Position numbers and translations under genes: made by a program | Shown here: one piece after another, positions 51,827-54,511 of the stretch | Layout: every line of letters begins with the position of its first letter | Numbering within the stretch: the stretch's first letter is position 1 | Notes under the pieces: model-generated | Told to the model about the DNA's origin: nothing | Database searches by the model: none | What the model saw: the letters and a program-made list of their open reading frames with translations, nothing else | Assembly: GCA_944390905.1 (NCBI GenBank) | Contig: CALXRR010000005.1 | Coordinates: 1 to 54,511 of the forward strand | DNA from: an uncultured Alphaproteobacteria bacterium | GTDB lineage: Bacteria; Pseudomonadota; Alphaproteobacteria; RF32; CAG-239 | Direction of reading: 5' to 3' | Length of the DNA: 54,511 nt

Positions 51827-52789
51827 ATGAACAAGGATTTATATGCCGTTTTGGGTGTTGCTAAAACTGCCAGTGAAGCTGAAATTAAGTCGGCTTATCG
51901 TAAACTGGCGCGTAAATATCATCCAGATTTGAACAAAGATAATAAAGAAGCTGCCGAAAAGTTCAAAGAAGTATCGGCCGCTTATGATATTATCGGCGAT
52001 AAAGAAAAACGCCAGAAGTATGATAATAACGAAATCGACGCTGATGGGCGTCCAACCGGTTTTGGGGCAGGATTTGGCGGCGGAGAAGGCTTTGGCGGTG
52101 CTCAAGGCTTTGGTAATGACGGAAGGTTCTATACATATACCAGACGCGGCGGAACTCAAGGGAATCCATTCGGAGGTGACGGAGGATTTGATTTTTCATC
52201 AATCTTCGGAGATGACATTTTTTCACAATTCGGCGGCAATGGCGGGCAGACTTTTCGCGGCGGTACGAGAAGGCCTCGCAAAGGTGAGGATATTGCCTAT
52301 AATATGCCGATTGACTTTTTAGATGCCGTGCGCGGGAGTGAGCAGAAAGTATTTATCGGAGGCAAAACCGTTAACGTTAAAGTGCCGGCAGGCTCAACCG
52401 ATGGTCAGACCTTGCGGCTTAAAGGCTTAGGACAGCCAAGCCTGAACGGCGGAGAAAACGGTGATGTGCTGATTACACTTAAAGTCAGGGCTCACCCCTA
52501 TTTTAAGTTGGAAGGAAATAATATTCTGATTGAGCTGCCTATTTCTTTGAAAGAAGCTGTCCTCGGCGGGAAAGTAACCGTCCCGACCATTAACGGAAAA
52601 GTCGCGGTTAGTATTCCGCCTTATTCCGACTCAGGAAATAAGCTCCGTCTGAAAGGCAAAGGTATTAAAAGCAAAGGCGTGACCGGTGATGAGATAATCA
52701 CTCTTAAAGTGGTAACTTCAGCAAGCAAGAATCCAGAGCTTGATAAAGTGCTGCAAAGTTTGCCTGACGTAAATGTTCGGAGTTTCTGA
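51827..52789 (+). CDS. DnaJ-like co-chaperone (CbpA type)
   Basis: The 320-residue product has the J domain with HPD (KYHPDLNK, about residues 30-37), a Gly/Phe-rich linker (residues 70-145) and the DnaJ C-terminal substrate-binding domain, but no zinc finger, so it is CbpA-like rather than full DnaJ. It stimulates a DnaK-type ATPase. GGTCAAAAG precedes the ATG. The following gene overlaps its stop. Confidence 0.9.
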   Translation: MNKDLYAVLGVAKTASEAEIKSAYRKLARKYHPDLNKDNKEAAEKFKEVSAAYDIIGDKEKRQKYDNNEIDADGRPTGFGAGFGGGEGFGGAQGFGNDGRFYTYTRRGGTQGNPFGGDGGFDFSSIFGDDIFSQFGGNGGQTFRGGTRRPRKGEDIAYNMPIDFLDAVRGSEQKVFIGGKTVNVKVPAGSTDGQTLRLKGLGQPSLNGGENGDVLITLKVRAHPYFKLEGNNILIELPISLKEAVLGGKVTVPTINGKVAVSIPPYSDSGNKLRLKGKGIKSKGVTGDEIITLKVVTSASKNPELDKVLQSLPDVNVRSF

Positions 52790-53358
52790 TGCTGCTGGAG
52801 CAACTGCTGGAATTTGAATGGCTGAATGAACCGGAAGATGTTGATTTTCAAGATGCCGGAATGAAGGTTACCGCCAGAAAAGGAACTGACTTTTGGCAAA
52901 ATAAAAAGCACAATGTCCACATGGACAACGGGCATTTCTTTTTCACACGCAAATGCGGTAACTTTACACTGACGACTCATTGGGAGTTTGATAATATTGA
53001 GGGGCTTAACCAATGCGGAATTATGGTGCGAGCCGATGAACAAAATTGGGTGAAAGCCTCTATTTTGACCGAAAGCTTGCAATACCCCAAATTGGGAAGT
53101 TGTGTGACCAATAACGGATATACGGATTGGGCCGCGCAGAATATATCAAACGATATCAAAGAAATTTGGTTCAGAATTAAGCGCCAAAACGGAGATTATT
53201 TGTTGTTTTATTCCGAAGATGGGGAAAAATTTTGCCAGATACGCTTGTTTAATTTGTATCAAGAAGATGTTGAGGTTAAAGCAGGGGCTTATATTTGTGC
53301 TCCGAAAAATGAAGGGTATCAGGCGGTGTTGAAAGGTATAAGTATTGAGGCTATCTAA
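52789..53358 (+). CDS. DUF1349-family protein, translationally coupled to the DnaJ-like gene
   Basis: The 189-residue product matches DUF1349 concanavalin-like proteins in pattern (KVTARKGTDFWQN, TTHWEFDNIEGLNQCGIMVRADEQNWVKASI, GAYICAPKNEG). No signal peptide is seen. The ATG shares its A with the TGA stop of the DnaJ-like gene, so translation is coupled. Functions in this family are not established; some members affect carbohydrate metabolism enzymes. Confidence 0.75.
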   Translation: MLLEQLLEFEWLNEPEDVDFQDAGMKVTARKGTDFWQNKKHNVHMDNGHFFFTRKCGNFTLTTHWEFDNIEGLNQCGIMVRADEQNWVKASILTESLQYPKLGSCVTNNGYTDWAAQNISNDIKEIWFRIKRQNGDYLLFYSEDGEKFCQIRLFNLYQEDVEVKAGAYICAPKNEGYQAVLKGISIEAI

Positions 53359-53375
53359 AAAATAAGGAGAAAAAA

Positions 53376-53999
53376 ATGAGAAAATTACTGTTTTTGGTTT
53401 TAGGAGGGATTTTTATGTTATCAAATCCGGTTAAGGCTGAAGATAAGATTGAGACAGAAATTGCTTTGCCTACTCCTGATTATGAATCCGGACGACCGCT
53501 GATGCAAACCTTAAAAGAGCGTCAGACTTATCGGGAATTTGGCCCGAGAATTATTAACGACCAAAACTTGGCGGAGCTGCTTTGGGCGGCTAACGGAGTT
53601 AATCGTCCGGACGGAAGGCGCACTATTCCGACGGCAAGAGATTCTCGGGATTTGGATGTATATGTTTTGAAACAGGGCGGCGCTTATCGCTATAACCCTG
53701 ACCGGCATATGTTGGAGTTGGTTAATCCGGCGGCTTTGCGATATACGGCAGCTAAGCAAGATTTTGTAAAGCAGGCTGATGTGTTGTTGGTTTATGTTTC
53801 AAACAACAAAAACCGTGAATATGCTGCGATGCATGCGGGCTCGGCTTATCAAGATGTGGGGCTGTATTGCGCATCTGTGGGAATGCATAATGTGGTGCTG
53901 GGCATGATTGACAAAGATATGCTGCACAAAGAGCTGCATCTTAACGATGATGATTATGTGATTATTGCGCAGGCTTTGGGCTGGCCTAAAAAGAAATAG
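53376..53999 (+). CDS. Exported nitroreductase-like protein
   Basis: The 207-residue product has a signal peptide ending near VKAE and a SagB/nitroreductase-like FMN-binding domain: LMQTLKERQTYREF, LLWAANGVNR.DGRRTIPTAR and the C-terminal QDVGLYCASVGMHNVVLGM. AAGGAG precedes the ATG. Family members are FMN-dependent oxidoreductases; some oxidise ring-containing peptides. An exported member is unusual. It may be co-transcribed with the two genes before it. Confidence 0.75.
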   Translation: MRKLLFLVLGGIFMLSNPVKAEDKIETEIALPTPDYESGRPLMQTLKERQTYREFGPRIINDQNLAELLWAANGVNRPDGRRTIPTARDSRDLDVYVLKQGGAYRYNPDRHMLELVNPAALRYTAAKQDFVKQADVLLVYVSNNKNREYAAMHAGSAYQDVGLYCASVGMHNVVLGMIDKDMLHKELHLNDDDYVIIAQALGWPKKK

Positions 54000-54060
54000 C
54001 TAAATAATAAAGATTTTTGTTGCAAAATAAATCAGGATATTATAAGAAATATCTTGATTT

Positions 54061-54151
54061 GGATAGATGGCCGAGTGGTCGAAGGCGCACGATTGGAAAT
54101 CGTGTGTACCCCCAAAGGGTACCGTGGGTTCGAATCCCACTCTATCCGCCA
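54061..54151 (+). tRNA. tRNA-Ser(GGA)
   Basis: Acceptor GGATAGA pairs with TCTATCC, the anticodon loop TTGGAAA gives GGA, a long variable arm (TACCCCCAAAGGGTA) marks it as a class II tRNA and CCA is encoded after G73. It reads UCC and UCU. Confidence 0.95.
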
Positions 54152-54402
54152 TTTACAAGAAAACCCTGCCTTGTGCGGGGTTTTGTTGTATATGATGAGG
54201 ATAGGCGGATGAGAACCCACGGAAAAGTGGGGCGACGACAAGCGAAAGGCGGGCGATAGAACGCCGGTGAGCCATAGCGAATGAGCGCGGAGGAACGAGC
54301 AAGCGAAGTGCCGTCGAGGACAATCCCACGACTGGCCGCCATTTACAACAAAGCCCTCCTTGTGCGGGGTTTTGCTGTATATGATGAGGATAGGCGGATG
54401 AG
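54146..54402 (+). repeat. Partial duplication of the tRNA-Ser 3' end and terminator
   Basis: 54146-54213 (CCGCCATTTACAA, terminator, TATATGATGAGGATAGGCGG) is repeated nearly exactly at 54336-54402. The second unit is preceded by AATCCCAC and GACTGGCCGCCA, which look like the T-arm and CCA end of a tRNA. About 120 GC-richer bases lie between. No gene is visible in this stretch. It could be an att-like scar of an integrated element. Confidence 0.6.
54160..54184 (+). terminator. Terminator of tRNA-Ser
   Basis: AAAACCC and GGGGTTTT with intervening bases form a hairpin directly after the tRNA, followed by TTTTG. Confidence 0.65.
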
Positions 54403-54436
54403 TGTATAATATTTTACCGGTTTTGAAAAATTAGTA

Positions 54437-54465
54437 TTTACATAGATGAAAAATTGTGATAGTAT
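54437..54465 (+). promoter_or_regulatory. Promoter of the gene at the right edge
   Basis: TTTACA (54437-54442), a 17-base spacer and TAGTAT (54460-54465), 38 bases before the ATG. Confidence 0.55.
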
Positions 54466-54503
54466 GAGACTCGTAGGAAAGAGGTTTGCGAGGAGATATT
54501 ATC

Positions 54504-54511
54504 ATGAAACG
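54504..54511 (+). CDS. Start of a gene running off the window
   Basis: AGGAG (54491-54495) lies 8 bases before ATG at 54504; only MK and part of a third codon are visible. The product is unknown. Confidence 0.5.

Noticed and set aside
54032..54342. Frames overlapping tRNA-Ser and the gap after it
   Set aside because: They read through the tRNA or its duplicated end and have no coding signs.

Overview
This window looks like chromosomal DNA from an AT-rich alphaproteobacterium, most likely an uncultured host- or gut-associated lineage. The gene order supports this: mutM - enoyl-CoA hydratase - rpsT - dnaA, ihfB - lapA - accD, and gpmI - envC-like - ctpA-like - divergent polysaccharide deacetylase - rppH are arrangements typical of Alphaproteobacteria. 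The standard code fits, with TGA used as a stop in real genes. The genus assignment is inference; the sequence does not name the organism.

The left 7 kb is an accessory island of probable interbacterial effectors and immunity-like proteins. It holds a Tlde1-type L,D-transpeptidase-like effector, a membrane partner, a second putative polymorphic toxin, toxin fragments, two paralogous pairs of a secreted cysteine protein plus a membrane protein, and one gene broken at an A9 homopolymer. The island is bounded by two copies of a roughly 320-350 bp leader. Each copy sits in front of a start codon of the same effector family (the left one runs off the window) and carries repeated TGTCGGGACA palindromes, a perfect TATAAT, a terminator-like hairpin and a DnaA-box-like 9-mer.

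From 7.1 to 15.3 kb lies the conserved replication and repair block: mutM, a small secreted protein, a crotonase, rpsT, dnaA, dnaN and recF. A 744 bp gap upstream of dnaA holds a cluster of GANTC sites and a tandem duplication with paired TTATTTTC motifs. From 15.8 to 38 kb the genes are housekeeping: a secreted PLD nuclease-like protein, accD, lapA-like, ihfB, rmuC, accA, yejA/yejB-like transporter genes, rppH, cell-envelope genes (polysaccharide deacetylase-like, C-terminal protease, EnvC-like), gpmI, a PBP1A-type synthase, polA and gyrB.

The most interesting part is at 38-40.4 kb together with the recF downstream gap. A secreted Cys-rich protein (38223-39176, minus strand) ends in a C-type-lectin-like domain. 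Its last 130-150 bp have the composition of a variable repeat of a diversity-generating retroelement (DGR): a GC-rich patch with a run of NNC codons, ending in SVRPVLAF. No reverse transcriptase or template repeat is in the window. The 5' leader of this gene is a complex structured RNA with its own promoter. A second full copy and a third partial copy of it lie between recF and the PLD gene. The full copies share promoter, helices with compensatory changes, a terminator-like hairpin and a Shine-Dalgarno region complementary to the 3' strand of the core helix, so it looks like an undescribed cis-regulatory RNA. A paralogue of the Cys-rich domain without the variable domain follows at 39904.

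The right third holds parE, rpsB-tsf with a long leader, a metallophosphoesterase, a DMT-like protein, four tRNAs (Arg-ACG, Ala-CGC, Ala-GGC, Ser-GGA), lipoproteins, an adenylate-kinase-like protein, an acetyltransferase, an ELM1-family protein, a DnaJ-like co-chaperone, a DUF1349-like protein and a secreted nitroreductase-like protein. The tRNA-Ser gene is followed by a partial duplication of its 3' end and terminator.
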